The notes under the pieces were generated by a model. It saw nothing but the letters and a program-made list of their open reading frames with translations. It was not told where the DNA came from and ran no database searches. A stretch of DNA of 64,000 bases, taken from NCBI RefSeq assembly GCF_050268245.1, contig NZ_JBNNGK010000002.1, positions 372,001 through 436,000 on the forward strand. The letters run 5' to 3'. The stretch is from JBNNGK01 sp050268245 (GTDB taxonomy: Bacteria > Pseudomonadota > Gammaproteobacteria > Enterobacterales > Enterobacteriaceae). Within the stretch, counting starts at the first letter, position 1. Each line of letters begins with the position of its first letter. Position numbers and translations under genes: made by a program. Of the stretch, positions 9,645 to 18,269 are shown piece after piece.

Positions 9645-12600
9645 ATGACTAAGATCACTACCGCCATGCTCAATGGCTTGAGCCTGGATGAATTGAAAAA
9701 AATAGCCAGAGAAAAAAAGACGCGTAATAGCGCCGTAACCGGAAAAATTATCAGCAAAAACAGTGAGCCTGGCAGAGTGCATTTTCCGGTGACTCACGCG
9801 CAAAAAAGCATGTGGGTGCTCGATCAATATCTTGATGACGCTAAAGCCTACAACAATCCTTATGCCATTATCTGCCGCGTTGCACATGATATTGACACGC
9901 AAGCGGTCAACACCGCACTGGCCTTTTTGACGCAAAAACATGACATCCTCCGCACCACATTCAAGAGGGTGGACGGCGAGGTTTGCCAATGTGTGGGGGA
10001 CGAACTGCGGTTCAACTTTCACTATGACGACATTACATCTCTCCCCGAAGAGCAACGCGAAACATGGGTAGAAAGTGTGGCGCGTGAAGAAGGGGGAAGA
10101 CACTTTGATCTGGCGCATGGGCCGCTTTCATATTGGCGCATGATTAAAACTAATCACCATGAATACGTTTTATTACTGACGTTTCACCACATTATTTCTG
10201 ATGGTTGGACGGTCAATTTATTCTTCAAAGAATTTATGGAGATGTATTTCCGTGTACTTCATGGTGAGACACCACAGACCGAAGGTTTCCTGCAATTTTC
10301 TGATTACGCGTTAGCGGAAGCGCAGTGGTACAGCACGGAAGAGTATCAACAGGGGTTGAACTATTGGGCCAATAAACTTGATGGCGTACAAGGGGTGCTT
10401 GAGATCGCTACCGATCGCCCGCGTCCGGCTAAAATGAGCACGGTCGGTAGCATAGTGAGCCACTCTGTTGAGCCAGCCTTTAACCAGCGCTTGCAGTCTC
10501 AAGCGGCACAGCTTGGCGTCATGCCGTTCCATATTATCCTGTCGGCTTATACGCTGTTGTTGCATAAATACAGTGGTCAAACGCAGATCGTGGTCGGTGC
10601 GCCTTTTGCTAATCGTACTCAGCCCGAGACACAGCACATGATGGGGTTGTTTATGAATACGCTGCCCTTGTGTTTTGAGCTGAATCCGGAAGCCGCGTTA
10701 CAGGATATTGTCAAAATCGCACGGTCAGAAAGCGAACAAACTCAGCGTTATCAAGCCATCCCGCTTAACGATATTCTTGATAAAATCGCCTGTATTCGTC
10801 ATCCGCAGATCTCCCCGCTTTTTCAAGCAGTGCTGACCTATCAGGTTTTCCCTCATTTTCACCATAATACGCTGTTCAGTTATAAACCGTTGAAAGTTGA
10901 CTACGGCGTAGCGAAATTGGATCTGAACCTGTGGGTAGAGGAAGATCGGGGTGGGTTGCTGTTTACCCTGAACTACAACACGGACTTGTTTAATCGCAAT
11001 ACGATCGAGCGCATGCTGAATGATTTACGCACGCTGCTGGCGATGTTTCTTGAGCAACCGCAGTTAACCGTGCAGGACGTCTCGCTGGTGAGTCAGGCTG
11101 AGCGTTTACAGTTGCTGCGCGAATGTCAGCGCCCTGTTGGCACCGTGCCTGAGGCGGTACAGGTGCAATTCGAGCGTCAGGCCGAGCAAGCCCCGGCGGC
11201 GCTGGCCGTACGTTGTGCCGGGCGTTCGCTAACTTATCGGCAACTTAATCAACAAGCTAACCGTTTAGCCCACCATTTATTGGCACAAGGATTGTTGCCG
11301 GGACAGCCCGTCGCTTTATTGATGGCCAAAAGCGAGCGCAGTGTGGTAGCCCTGTTGGCGGTATTAAAAGCGGGAGGCTGCTACGTTCCTATCGATGTTG
11401 CTCTGCCTGTAGAACAGATTGACTTCATTTTACAGGATGCCGCCGTGCGTTTTGTTTTGGCCGAAGCGGCGTCGCCTACCGTCTCCTTGCCGACTGTGTC
11501 GATCGATCAACAATTCAGTGAGCAGCCGTGCAGTAATCCGCGGCAATCACATGCTGCACCGGGTGCCCCCGCCTATATCATCTATACCTCGGGCAGTACC
11601 GGCAGGCCGAAGGGCGTCAGGATTAACCATGCGCATCTGAGCCAATACTGCCAGGCGATAACGCCCGTGCTCGCTCAACCAGCCGGAGCCCGCTACGGCA
11701 TGTTCTCTGCTTTCACCACTGATTTGGCACACACCATGTTGTTTCCTGCGCTGATAAATCAGGGGCAACTGGAGGTGATCAGTGTTCAGCAACTGAATGA
11801 TCCGCTGAATTTAGTGGCCTATCTGGCCGAACAGCCGCTGGATTGCATGAAAATAACGCCAACGCATTTGGCCGCTTTATTGGCATTGCCCCAGGCTGAG
11901 GCGTTATTGCCGCGTGACTTGCTGGTGCTTGGCGGAGAGCGAGCCTCGCTAGCGTTGGTTAAGCGTATCCGCCAGTTGCGGCCACACTGCCGGGTGATCA
12001 ATCACTATGGCCCAACCGAATGCACCGTTGGAATTACGACCTATACCGTACCTGACAATGTCGATGAAATGACCGGGGGATATTTACCGGTGGGCAAACC
12101 GCTGATGGACAGTCATGTACTCGTGCTGGATGACCAACAACGGTTGGTTCCTGTCGGTTTACCCGGCGAGATCTATCTGGGCGGCGCACACTTGGCTGCA
12201 GGCTACATTGGCCAGGAAGCACAGAATCGACATCATTTTATTCCTCATCCTTATTTAGCGGGTGAGCGTATCTATCGCAGTGGTGATAAAGGACGCTGGT
12301 TGCCGGATGGAAATCTTGAATTTTTGGGCCGTCTCGATCGCCAAGTGAAAGTGCGTGGCTACCGCGTGGAGTTGGCCGAAATCGAGCAAATCTTGCAGCA
12401 GCATCCCGATGTTGTGCAGGCTGCGGTCAAGCTTTGGCCGCTCAACGAGGGAGACGCGCGGCTGGTGGCCTATTGCTGTGGCGGCGAGGGTGAGCAAAGT
12501 AGCGCGGTGCAGGCGGCTTTACAGAATAAACTGCCTCACTACATGAGACCGGATCACTGGGTATGGCTGGAAGCGTTGCCACTGACTGCCAGCGGAAAAA

Positions 12601-13715
12601 TCAATTATGCCGCCTTACCGTTTATACATGCCGATGTGTCTCAATCACCACCGACACCAGAGGGTGAGGTTGAGCAGTGTTTGCACAACATCTATTGCCG
12701 GGTATTGCAATGTGACCGGGTAGATACACGAGATGATTTCTTCAATCTGGGCGGCAACTCTATTACTGCTTTGAAGTTGGTTATTGAGATCAACCAACAA
12801 TTTGGCACGGCGTTGTCACTGGGGCAGTTATTTGAGAATAGTAGCGTTCGTCAACTGGCTGCGTTCTTGGAACAGGTAACACCGTGTGCCTTATCGCCAT
12901 TGGTCACGTTGAATTCCGGGCGAGAAGAGAGCAAACCCACCTTGCTGATGATTCACCCGGCTGGCGGCAACATCTTATGTTACGACGCGCTGGCACGCGA
13001 GCTTGGGGACGATTATCCGGTGTATGGCCTTCAGATCGCTAATTTCAGTGAAGATGCCGATTACCACCATGATATTCAGGCTTTAGCCGCGTGCTATCTG
13101 CAACAGTCACAGGCGATCGTCCAACGGCAGAATCTGGTGCTGGGAGGATGGTCTTTGGGGGCAACCATTGCTTTCGAAATGGCCCGACAGTTACAGCAGA
13201 CAAGCGGGCAGTTAGCGACGGTGCTGATTTTGGATCAACCTGCACCGCAGGTGCAGATTGATTATGCGGCGCAGATGGATGAGTACCAGCGACTGGCCTA
13301 TTTTGCTCGTAAAGTGGAACGTTTTACCGGTGCGTCATTCGAGATTGCGAGTACGACTCTGGCAACGCTGTCTGAAGCGCAGCGTACGGCATTGTTCCTC
13401 CAGGAATTTAAACGCGCAAATTTGGTTCCAAACAATATCAGTCAGGTGCATTTCCAACATTTTCTGACGATTCTACAGGCGCACATTTCTGCTACGGACC
13501 GCTACCAGGGGGCAGAATACGGCGGCCATATTGTGGTCGCAGAGGCGGAAGAGGTGATGCCGGATCGCATCAGGCATGATACTCCCGGGCTTGGCTGGGC
13601 GCGTTTGGCGAAGGGGGAACTGACCGTGATCCGCGCGCCGGGTAATCACATCTCGATGATGAAACAGTCGCAAATCTGTCATACGGCAAGCTTACTGCGC
13701 AAGGTGCTGTTATGA
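9645..13715 (+). CDS. Terminal NRPS module, C-A-PCP-TE, aspartate-type A domain
   Basis: A 1356-residue chain-terminating module. A short charged N-terminal stretch (about 1-40) may dock onto the PKS. The condensation domain has His181, His182 and Asp186 in HHIISDGW. The adenylation domain has TSGSTGRPKG from 648. Read by eye, its specificity residues are D693, L694, T697, K736, V761, G763, H787, V795, G796 plus Lys (SGKINY). DLTKVGHVG is essentially the established aspartate code. The carrier Ser is Ser1039 in GGNSI. The thioesterase has Ser1170 in GWSLGA and a likely catalytic His1335 in GNHIS, so it releases the product by hydrolysis or cyclisation. The module should condense Asp, or a close analogue, with the PKS-extended intermediate. 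Its stop overlaps the following exporter gene in an ATGA arrangement. Confidence 0.95.
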   Translation: MTKITTAMLNGLSLDELKKIAREKKTRNSAVTGKIISKNSEPGRVHFPVTHAQKSMWVLDQYLDDAKAYNNPYAIICRVAHDIDTQAVNTALAFLTQKHDILRTTFKRVDGEVCQCVGDELRFNFHYDDITSLPEEQRETWVESVAREEGGRHFDLAHGPLSYWRMIKTNHHEYVLLLTFHHIISDGWTVNLFFKEFMEMYFRVLHGETPQTEGFLQFSDYALAEAQWYSTEEYQQGLNYWANKLDGVQGVLEIATDRPRPAKMSTVGSIVSHSVEPAFNQRLQSQAAQLGVMPFHIILSAYTLLLHKYSGQTQIVVGAPFANRTQPETQHMMGLFMNTLPLCFELNPEAALQDIVKIARSESEQTQRYQAIPLNDILDKIACIRHPQISPLFQAVLTYQVFPHFHHNTLFSYKPLKVDYGVAKLDLNLWVEEDRGGLLFTLNYNTDLFNRNTIERMLNDLRTLLAMFLEQPQLTVQDVSLVSQAERLQLLRECQRPVGTVPEAVQVQFERQAEQAPAALAVRCAGRSLTYRQLNQQANRLAHHLLAQGLLPGQPVALLMAKSERSVVALLAVLKAGGCYVPIDVALPVEQIDFILQDAAVRFVLAEAASPTVSLPTVSIDQQFSEQPCSNPRQSHAAPGAPAYIIYTSGSTGRPKGVRINHAHLSQYCQAITPVLAQPAGARYGMFSAFTTDLAHTMLFPALINQGQLEVISVQQLNDPLNLVAYLAEQPLDCMKITPTHLAALLALPQAEALLPRDLLVLGGERASLALVKRIRQLRPHCRVINHYGPTECTVGITTYTVPDNVDEMTGGYLPVGKPLMDSHVLVLDDQQRLVPVGLPGEIYLGGAHLAAGYIGQEAQNRHHFIPHPYLAGERIYRSGDKGRWLPDGNLEFLGRLDRQVKVRGYRVELAEIEQILQQHPDVVQAAVKLWPLNEGDARLVAYCCGGEGEQSSAVQAALQNKLPHYMRPDHWVWLEALPLTASGKINYAALPFIHADVSQSPPTPEGEVEQCLHNIYCRVLQCDRVDTRDDFFNLGGNSITALKLVIEINQQFGTALSLGQLFENSSVRQLAAFLEQVTPCALSPLVTLNSGREESKPTLLMIHPAGGNILCYDALARELGDDYPVYGLQIANFSEDADYHHDIQALAACYLQQSQAIVQRQNLVLGGWSLGATIAFEMARQLQQTSGQLATVLILDQPAPQVQIDYAAQMDEYQRLAYFARKVERFTGASFEIASTTLATLSEAQRTALFLQEFKRANLVPNNISQVHFQHFLTILQAHISATDRYQGAEYGGHIVVAEAEEVMPDRIRHDTPGLGWARLAKGELTVIRAPGNHISMMKQSQICHTASLLRKVLL

Positions 13716-15307
13716 GTACAGTGGAAACCCTAACGGCAGCCCCGGCCATCAAGGTCGGGGTATCCCGGCGCGAGTGGTGTGCCATCATCGGCGGATTGGT
13801 CGGTGGGTTTATGGCGATCTTAGATATTCAAATCGCCAATTCCTCGATGAAAGTGATTCAAGGGGCGCTCTCGGCAACGCTGAATGATAGCTCATGGCTG
13901 ATGACCTCTTATTTCACCGCGGAGATTGTGGCGATTCCACTGTGCGGTTGGCTTTGCCAAGCGTTAGGGACAGGGCGCTATGCATTGTGGTGTATTGCCG
14001 GGTTTTTGGGAGCATCGTTGCTGTGTTCTGCCGCTTGGAATCTCAGCTCCATGATTGTTTTTCGCGCCTTGCAGGGGTTTAGCGGTGGCGCGCTGATCCC
14101 TATTTCATTTCGTCTGATTATCGAGATCCTCCCGTTGGAAAAGCGACCATTAGGCATGTCGCTGTTCAGCATTATTGGCACGTTTGCGCCAGCGGTGGGA
14201 CCCGCGCTAGGCGGATGGTTAACCGATAATTTCTCTTGGCACGCCATATTTTATATCAACGCGCTGCCGGCGTTGCTGTCGTGGGGGCTGATTCATTACG
14301 CGTTAAAACACCCGACGATCAACTGGAACATCATCCGGCATGGCGATTTTATCGGTATCGTGTTCGTAATGCTGTTCTTGGGGACACTCGAAGTTATTTT
14401 GGAAAAAGGCGGACAGGAGAACTGGCTAGAGTCCAACATGATATGCGTACTGGCGGTAATCTCGGCCATCAGTTTCATTGTATTCATGTATGCCCAATTG
14501 ACTCACCCTTATCCCCTGATCAATCTCAGGCTGTTCCGCGATGTTAATTTCTCGTGCGCCATCATGGTGTTTGCCATGTTGGGTGTCGCTATCTACGGCA
14601 CGCTATTTTTGGTGCCGTATTATCTGACGATGGTGCACGACTATAATGCATCAGAAATTGGCACGGTGGTCATTTGGATGGGATTTCCACAGCTGATTAT
14701 CCTGCCATTTATTCCCCTGCTTATTCAGCGTTATAACCCAAAATATCTGATCTGCATTGGGTTTGTCGGCCTAGCCATCAGCGCGTTTATGGATTGCGCG
14801 ATGGATGGTAATTTTGCCGGGCCACAGATGACATGGTCCATGCTGATTCGCGCATTAGGCCAACCCTTTATCATGGTGCCGCTGTCTTTGTTAGCGACGC
14901 GCCATATTCAACAGCAAGACAGCGCTTCTTCAGCGGTATTGATCAATATTTTCCGTAGCTTGGGCGGCTCTTGCGGTACCGCCATCTTGAGCACCTTCTT
15001 CATCACGCGGATATATACCCACGTGAGTGTCATCAAAACCTCGCTGGTTTCTGGTAGCAACGCGTTTTCGGGCTATCTCAATGACATGAAAAGTTTGCTA
15101 ATCGAGCACGGCCTGGCGGCCGATACGGCGAGTGTTAAAAGCACCGCGCTGGCGTTGCTGGCGAAAAGGATCGCCCGTCAGGCAGAGATCATGGCATTTA
15201 ACGATCTGTTTCTGATCATGGGCACCATGATGCTGGCGACGGCGTTGTTTGTGTTGATTTCAAGCCGCGACTTCCGCCTGCATGTTAATCAAGGGGAGGG
15301 GCGATGA
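13712..15307 (+). CDS. EmrB-like MFS drug/metabolite exporter (DHA2 type)
   Basis: A 531-residue, very hydrophobic protein with about 14 predicted membrane segments, the layout of the DHA2 (EmrB/QacA) proton-driven exporters. AILDIQIANSSM in the first helix matches the family's D1 motif (LDxTIVNVAL), followed by WLMTSYFTAEIVAIP; RALQGFSGGALIPISF is a later conserved helix region. The start overlaps the NRPS stop by four bases, so it is translationally coupled to the biosynthetic genes and most likely exports their product. Together with the membrane fusion protein encoded at 17102 and a TolC-like outer membrane channel it would form an EmrAB-TolC-type pump. Substrate is inferred from context only. 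Confidence 0.92.
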   Translation: MSTVETLTAAPAIKVGVSRREWCAIIGGLVGGFMAILDIQIANSSMKVIQGALSATLNDSSWLMTSYFTAEIVAIPLCGWLCQALGTGRYALWCIAGFLGASLLCSAAWNLSSMIVFRALQGFSGGALIPISFRLIIEILPLEKRPLGMSLFSIIGTFAPAVGPALGGWLTDNFSWHAIFYINALPALLSWGLIHYALKHPTINWNIIRHGDFIGIVFVMLFLGTLEVILEKGGQENWLESNMICVLAVISAISFIVFMYAQLTHPYPLINLRLFRDVNFSCAIMVFAMLGVAIYGTLFLVPYYLTMVHDYNASEIGTVVIWMGFPQLIILPFIPLLIQRYNPKYLICIGFVGLAISAFMDCAMDGNFAGPQMTWSMLIRALGQPFIMVPLSLLATRHIQQQDSASSAVLINIFRSLGGSCGTAILSTFFITRIYTHVSVIKTSLVSGSNAFSGYLNDMKSLLIEHGLAADTASVKSTALALLAKRIARQAEIMAFNDLFLIMGTMMLATALFVLISSRDFRLHVNQGEGR

Positions 15308-15927
15308 ACCCAGCACCGATGACGATCTGGCATTACCTGCTATCACGGGATGCGTGCATCACCATTCTTACGCCCATCGTGTTGTATAACATCGCTTTTT
15401 GGTGGGGCGGGGCGGGTATTGCGTTATTAGTGACAGCGCTTTATTCCGCCGCTGTTGAATTATTGCGCAAGCGGGGCGGAACTTTCTCCGTGATGGCATT
15501 AATCCTGGTATCAGGGTTCAGCCATTACCTTTATTTACGGGGCTACGCGCCGTTCGGCATTAAAAAGGAAAATGTATTTCTTGCCATCAGCGGTGCGCTT
15601 TCGGTGGTGGTGGTGTTCAGTTTTTACTCGCTGATAGGCAGGCCAATGATTCGCACATTAGCAGAGCAAGCGATGCCCCGCCTGAAAAGTATCCCCGTTT
15701 ATGGCACACCGCAGTATGCCCGTATATGGCATGAAGTTTCACTGATGTGGATCTGGGTTTTTTTGCTGAAAGCCATCGGTGTTTATCTATTGTCCCAACG
15801 TGACGATGTACCCGTTGATGCCATTATTTTCATCTGCGGATGGCCGCTGACATTACTGATGGTGCTATTCAGTTTTTACTGGCCCAAATATCGCTGGACG
15901 TCATACCTGCGTGCCGGCGATCGCTAA
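15304..15927 (+). CDS. Integral membrane protein of unknown function in the NRPS/PKS operon
   Basis: A 207-residue protein with about five or six hydrophobic segments (near residues 18-45, 60-80, 90-115, 145-165 and 172-192). The general pattern is reminiscent of the VC0807-like/septation-A-like membrane families, but I cannot assign it securely. Its ATG overlaps the exporter stop by four bases and follows a strong Shine-Dalgarno (AGGGGAGGGG) inside the exporter gene, so it is clearly part of the same transcript. It could assist export or self-protection; no catalytic motif was found. Confidence 0.8.
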   Translation: MNPAPMTIWHYLLSRDACITILTPIVLYNIAFWWGGAGIALLVTALYSAAVELLRKRGGTFSVMALILVSGFSHYLYLRGYAPFGIKKENVFLAISGALSVVVVFSFYSLIGRPMIRTLAEQAMPRLKSIPVYGTPQYARIWHEVSLMWIWVFLLKAIGVYLLSQRDDVPVDAIIFICGWPLTLLMVLFSFYWPKYRWTSYLRAGDR

Positions 15928-15999
15928 ACCGTATTTCACCGGCCGCCTTGATAGCCGGTTCAACTCACCGTTTCATACGCAGTTAAGATGGGGAATGCC

Positions 16000-17016
16000 A
16001 TGAGTCAATTTGAGAACACGTCGATCGTATTGAATAGCCATCCCGCTGGTGCAGCCAGGCTGGAGAACTTCAGGGTTGAAAACAGCCGGGTGGATGAATT
16101 ACGTCCCGGCGAATTTTTGATCGAAAACCAGTGGTTATCGATAGATCTCTACACCCGGCCACGACTCAATCAAAACACCCGCTATGTGAGCCCGATCAAG
16201 CTGGGCGAAGTGATTCAGGGGGAAACGATTGGCGAAGTCGTTGCTTCCAATAGCCCACAATTTAACATTGGTGACCGTGTTTTTACTTTCTCTGGCTGGC
16301 AAAAATATTACGTCGGTGATGCGCAAAACTTTACCGTCCATCGTTTACCCCCCACCTCATTGCCGCCTTCTGTTTTTCTTAGTGTGGTCGGCACGCCAGG
16401 GCGCTCGGCCTATTTTGGCTTGAACAAAATAGCGCAACCTAAATCGGGAGAGACATTGGTGGTTTCAGCAGCCTCTGGGTCGGTGGGGTCGGTGGTGGGG
16501 CAACTGGGTAAGCTGGCTGGCTGTCGCGTGGTGGGATTGGCGGGCAGCGATGAGAAATGCCGCTATGTGGTAGAGGAATTAGGCTTTGATGCGTGCCTGA
16601 ACTACAAAACGGCCGATCTGAATCGGGATCTCCGTGCCGCATGCCCGCAGGGCATCGACATCTATTTTGAGAACGTTGGCGGTCGTATTTCGATGTTTGT
16701 TGCCAAATTGCTCAATGAAGGCGCGAGGGTTCCCATTTGTGGCAATGCGGCGTATTACAACCAAGGCACTCATGTGGATGCATCCAGCCCTGCCGATTTT
16801 TTCTCCTCTTTGCCTGATGCGCCCTTAAATCGTTTTTTTCTGGTGACCGAATGGTTCAAGGATTATGCCGAATCGGATGCTTTTCTTCTGGATGCACTAG
16901 AGAGAGGCAGTTTGAAATATCGAGAGACGATAACCGATGGGCTGGAGAATACCCCTCAGGCATTCATCGATTTACTGGATGGCAAGCATTTTGGTAAGCA
17001 GTTGATCAGATTGTAA
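16000..17016 (+). CDS. NADPH-dependent MDR-family oxidoreductase, possible trans-acting enoyl reductase
   Basis: A 338-residue zinc-independent medium-chain reductase. The N-terminal half is the GroES-like fold (SIDLYTRPRL; GQ/GE-rich loop; VFTFSGWQKY). The Rossmann half shows VSAASGSVGSVVGQL and the nearby VGLAGSDEKC, typical of the prostaglandin reductase/CurA/YncB group that reduces carbon-carbon double bonds of enones. ATG 16000 is chosen because it has GGGGA at suitable spacing; an in-frame ATG at 15988 has none. It lies in the biosynthetic operon, whose PKS has KR and DH-like domains but no integrated enoyl reductase, so it may saturate an enoyl intermediate or tailor the product. The family is clear; that role is inference. 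Confidence 0.88.
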   Translation: MSQFENTSIVLNSHPAGAARLENFRVENSRVDELRPGEFLIENQWLSIDLYTRPRLNQNTRYVSPIKLGEVIQGETIGEVVASNSPQFNIGDRVFTFSGWQKYYVGDAQNFTVHRLPPTSLPPSVFLSVVGTPGRSAYFGLNKIAQPKSGETLVVSAASGSVGSVVGQLGKLAGCRVVGLAGSDEKCRYVVEELGFDACLNYKTADLNRDLRAACPQGIDIYFENVGGRISMFVAKLLNEGARVPICGNAAYYNQGTHVDASSPADFFSSLPDAPLNRFFLVTEWFKDYAESDAFLLDALERGSLKYRETITDGLENTPQAFIDLLDGKHFGKQLIRL

Positions 17017-17050
17017 ATTTAAAACTACCGTACTCTGCTTATTGATAAGC

Positions 17051-17085
17051 CTGAATGGCGTTTAATCCGTTATGGCGCCATTCAG
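17051..17085 (+). promoter_or_regulatory. Intercistronic inverted repeat before the membrane fusion protein gene
   Basis: A perfect 10-bp inverted repeat (CTGAATGGCG and its complement, 15-base loop) ends 16 bases before the fusion protein ATG. There is no T-run, so it is more likely an mRNA structure or a protein-binding palindrome than a terminator. Confidence 0.45.
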
Positions 17086-17101
17086 TTGATTGGAATTAAC
17101 G

Positions 17102-18109
17102 ATGAAACAGATGAAAAAAATAGCGTTATTACTGATTGTGTTACTGCTATTAGCCGTTTTTTTGTACTGGCTTCTTTATTGGCGCTATTTCCAAACCACG
17201 GATAATGCCTATTTACAGGCTGACATTACCCATATTAGTCCGCGCATCAGCGCGGTGGTGGTCAGCTCAACGATTCAGGACAATCATCGCGTAAAAAAAG
17301 GCGAAGTGTTAGCGCAACTGGACGACAGAGAGTTTGTGGTCGCGGTAAAAAAAGCCGACGCAACCTTGGCGCAAAGCCAGGCGGCATTAGCCAATGCGCA
17401 AGCCGGTTATCAAATGCAGATCAGCACGATAGATGAGTATCGCAGTGATGTCAGTTCGGCGGCAGCCAGTTTGTATAATGCGCGCCAACAGTACCTGCGC
17501 TTTCAGTCTTTACAGAAAAAAAACTATGTAGCGCAAGGTGATATGGATAATGCAACCTCAAGTTATAAAGTTGCTGAGGCAAAGTATACGCAAGCGCAGG
17601 CCCGTCTGAAAACGCAAAGCGATAAGCTTGCTGTGCAGCAAAGCGAGATTGAACAGAACAAAGCTAACGTGAATCAAGCACAGGCGAATTTGGAGCAGGC
17701 CAAATTAACACTGAGTTATACCCGGATTGTTGCCCCGATCGACGGTGTTATCAGTAACCGCAGTTTGCAGGTTGGTATGATGGTGCAAGCGGGGCAAGCG
17801 ATTGCCAGTATTGTGTCCAGCAACACCCCGTGGATTAACGCTAATTTTAAAGAAACCCAAATGGCACGCATACATAAAGGATTACCCGTCTCGGTGTCTA
17901 TCGATGCTTATCCGGGGAAAGCGTTTACCGCTAAGGTCGACAGTGTTTCTCCTGCCACCGGGGCAACGTTTGCATTGTTACCCCCAGATAATGCGACCGG
18001 AAATTTCACCAAGATCGTTCAACGTGTCCCAGTAAAAATTGTATTTGATCGCCCCGAGCTGCTTGATAGCGGCTTATCTGCGTCTGTTACCATCGACACC
18101 CGGGGTTAA
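17102..18109 (+). CDS. EmrA/HlyD-family membrane fusion protein
   Basis: A 335-residue periplasmic adaptor. One N-terminal transmembrane anchor (about residues 5-25) is followed by a first lipoyl half (DNAYLQADITHISPRISAVV, GEVLAQLDDREF), a long Ala/Gln-rich coiled-coil hairpin (about 80-195), a second lipoyl half (TRIVAPIDGVISNRSLQVGMMVQAGQ) and a beta-barrel region. These are the hallmarks of EmrA-type partners of DHA2 exporters. ATG 17102 is preferred over an upstream TTG because GGA precedes it and it starts the typical MKQMKK-hydrophobic anchor. It should link the exporter encoded at 13712 to an outer-membrane TolC channel. It is the last gene of the cluster. Confidence 0.92.
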   Translation: MKQMKKIALLLIVLLLLAVFLYWLLYWRYFQTTDNAYLQADITHISPRISAVVVSSTIQDNHRVKKGEVLAQLDDREFVVAVKKADATLAQSQAALANAQAGYQMQISTIDEYRSDVSSAAASLYNARQQYLRFQSLQKKNYVAQGDMDNATSSYKVAEAKYTQAQARLKTQSDKLAVQQSEIEQNKANVNQAQANLEQAKLTLSYTRIVAPIDGVISNRSLQVGMMVQAGQAIASIVSSNTPWINANFKETQMARIHKGLPVSVSIDAYPGKAFTAKVDSVSPATGATFALLPPDNATGNFTKIVQRVPVKIVFDRPELLDSGLSASVTIDTRG

Positions 18110-18150
18110 TTTTGTGCGTAAAATCGTCGATGTAACCTCGGCGTTAGCGG

Positions 18151-18174
18151 TTTGCCCGGTGAAAACCGGGTAAA
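18151..18174. terminator. Stem-loop between convergent genes, candidate terminator
   Basis: A 10-bp stem (TTTGCCCGGT against ACCGGGTAAA, one G-U pair) with a GAAA tetraloop sits between the end of the biosynthetic operon and the convergent LuxR-type gene. The flanking A/T tracts are only three bases, so termination would be weak; assignment is by position and shape. Confidence 0.5.
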
Positions 18175-18269
18175 CCGGCGCGTTGCGCATGTCGAGCGCC
18201 GTCGGCTGTGACACGATTATCTTGATTTTGGCATCATCGCTGGCATCATTTTTTTCTTTCCCCCGCCAA

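Noticed and set aside
9618..10118. 166-codon open frame antisense to the NRPS start
   Set aside because: It is opposite conserved condensation-domain motifs and has no start signal.
1..18110. Identification of the cluster with a known Serratia metabolite (for example althiomycin, serratamolide, zeamine, andrimid)
   Set aside because: Domain order, the single cis-AT PKS module and the Asp-coded terminal module do not fit any of these layouts as I know them.
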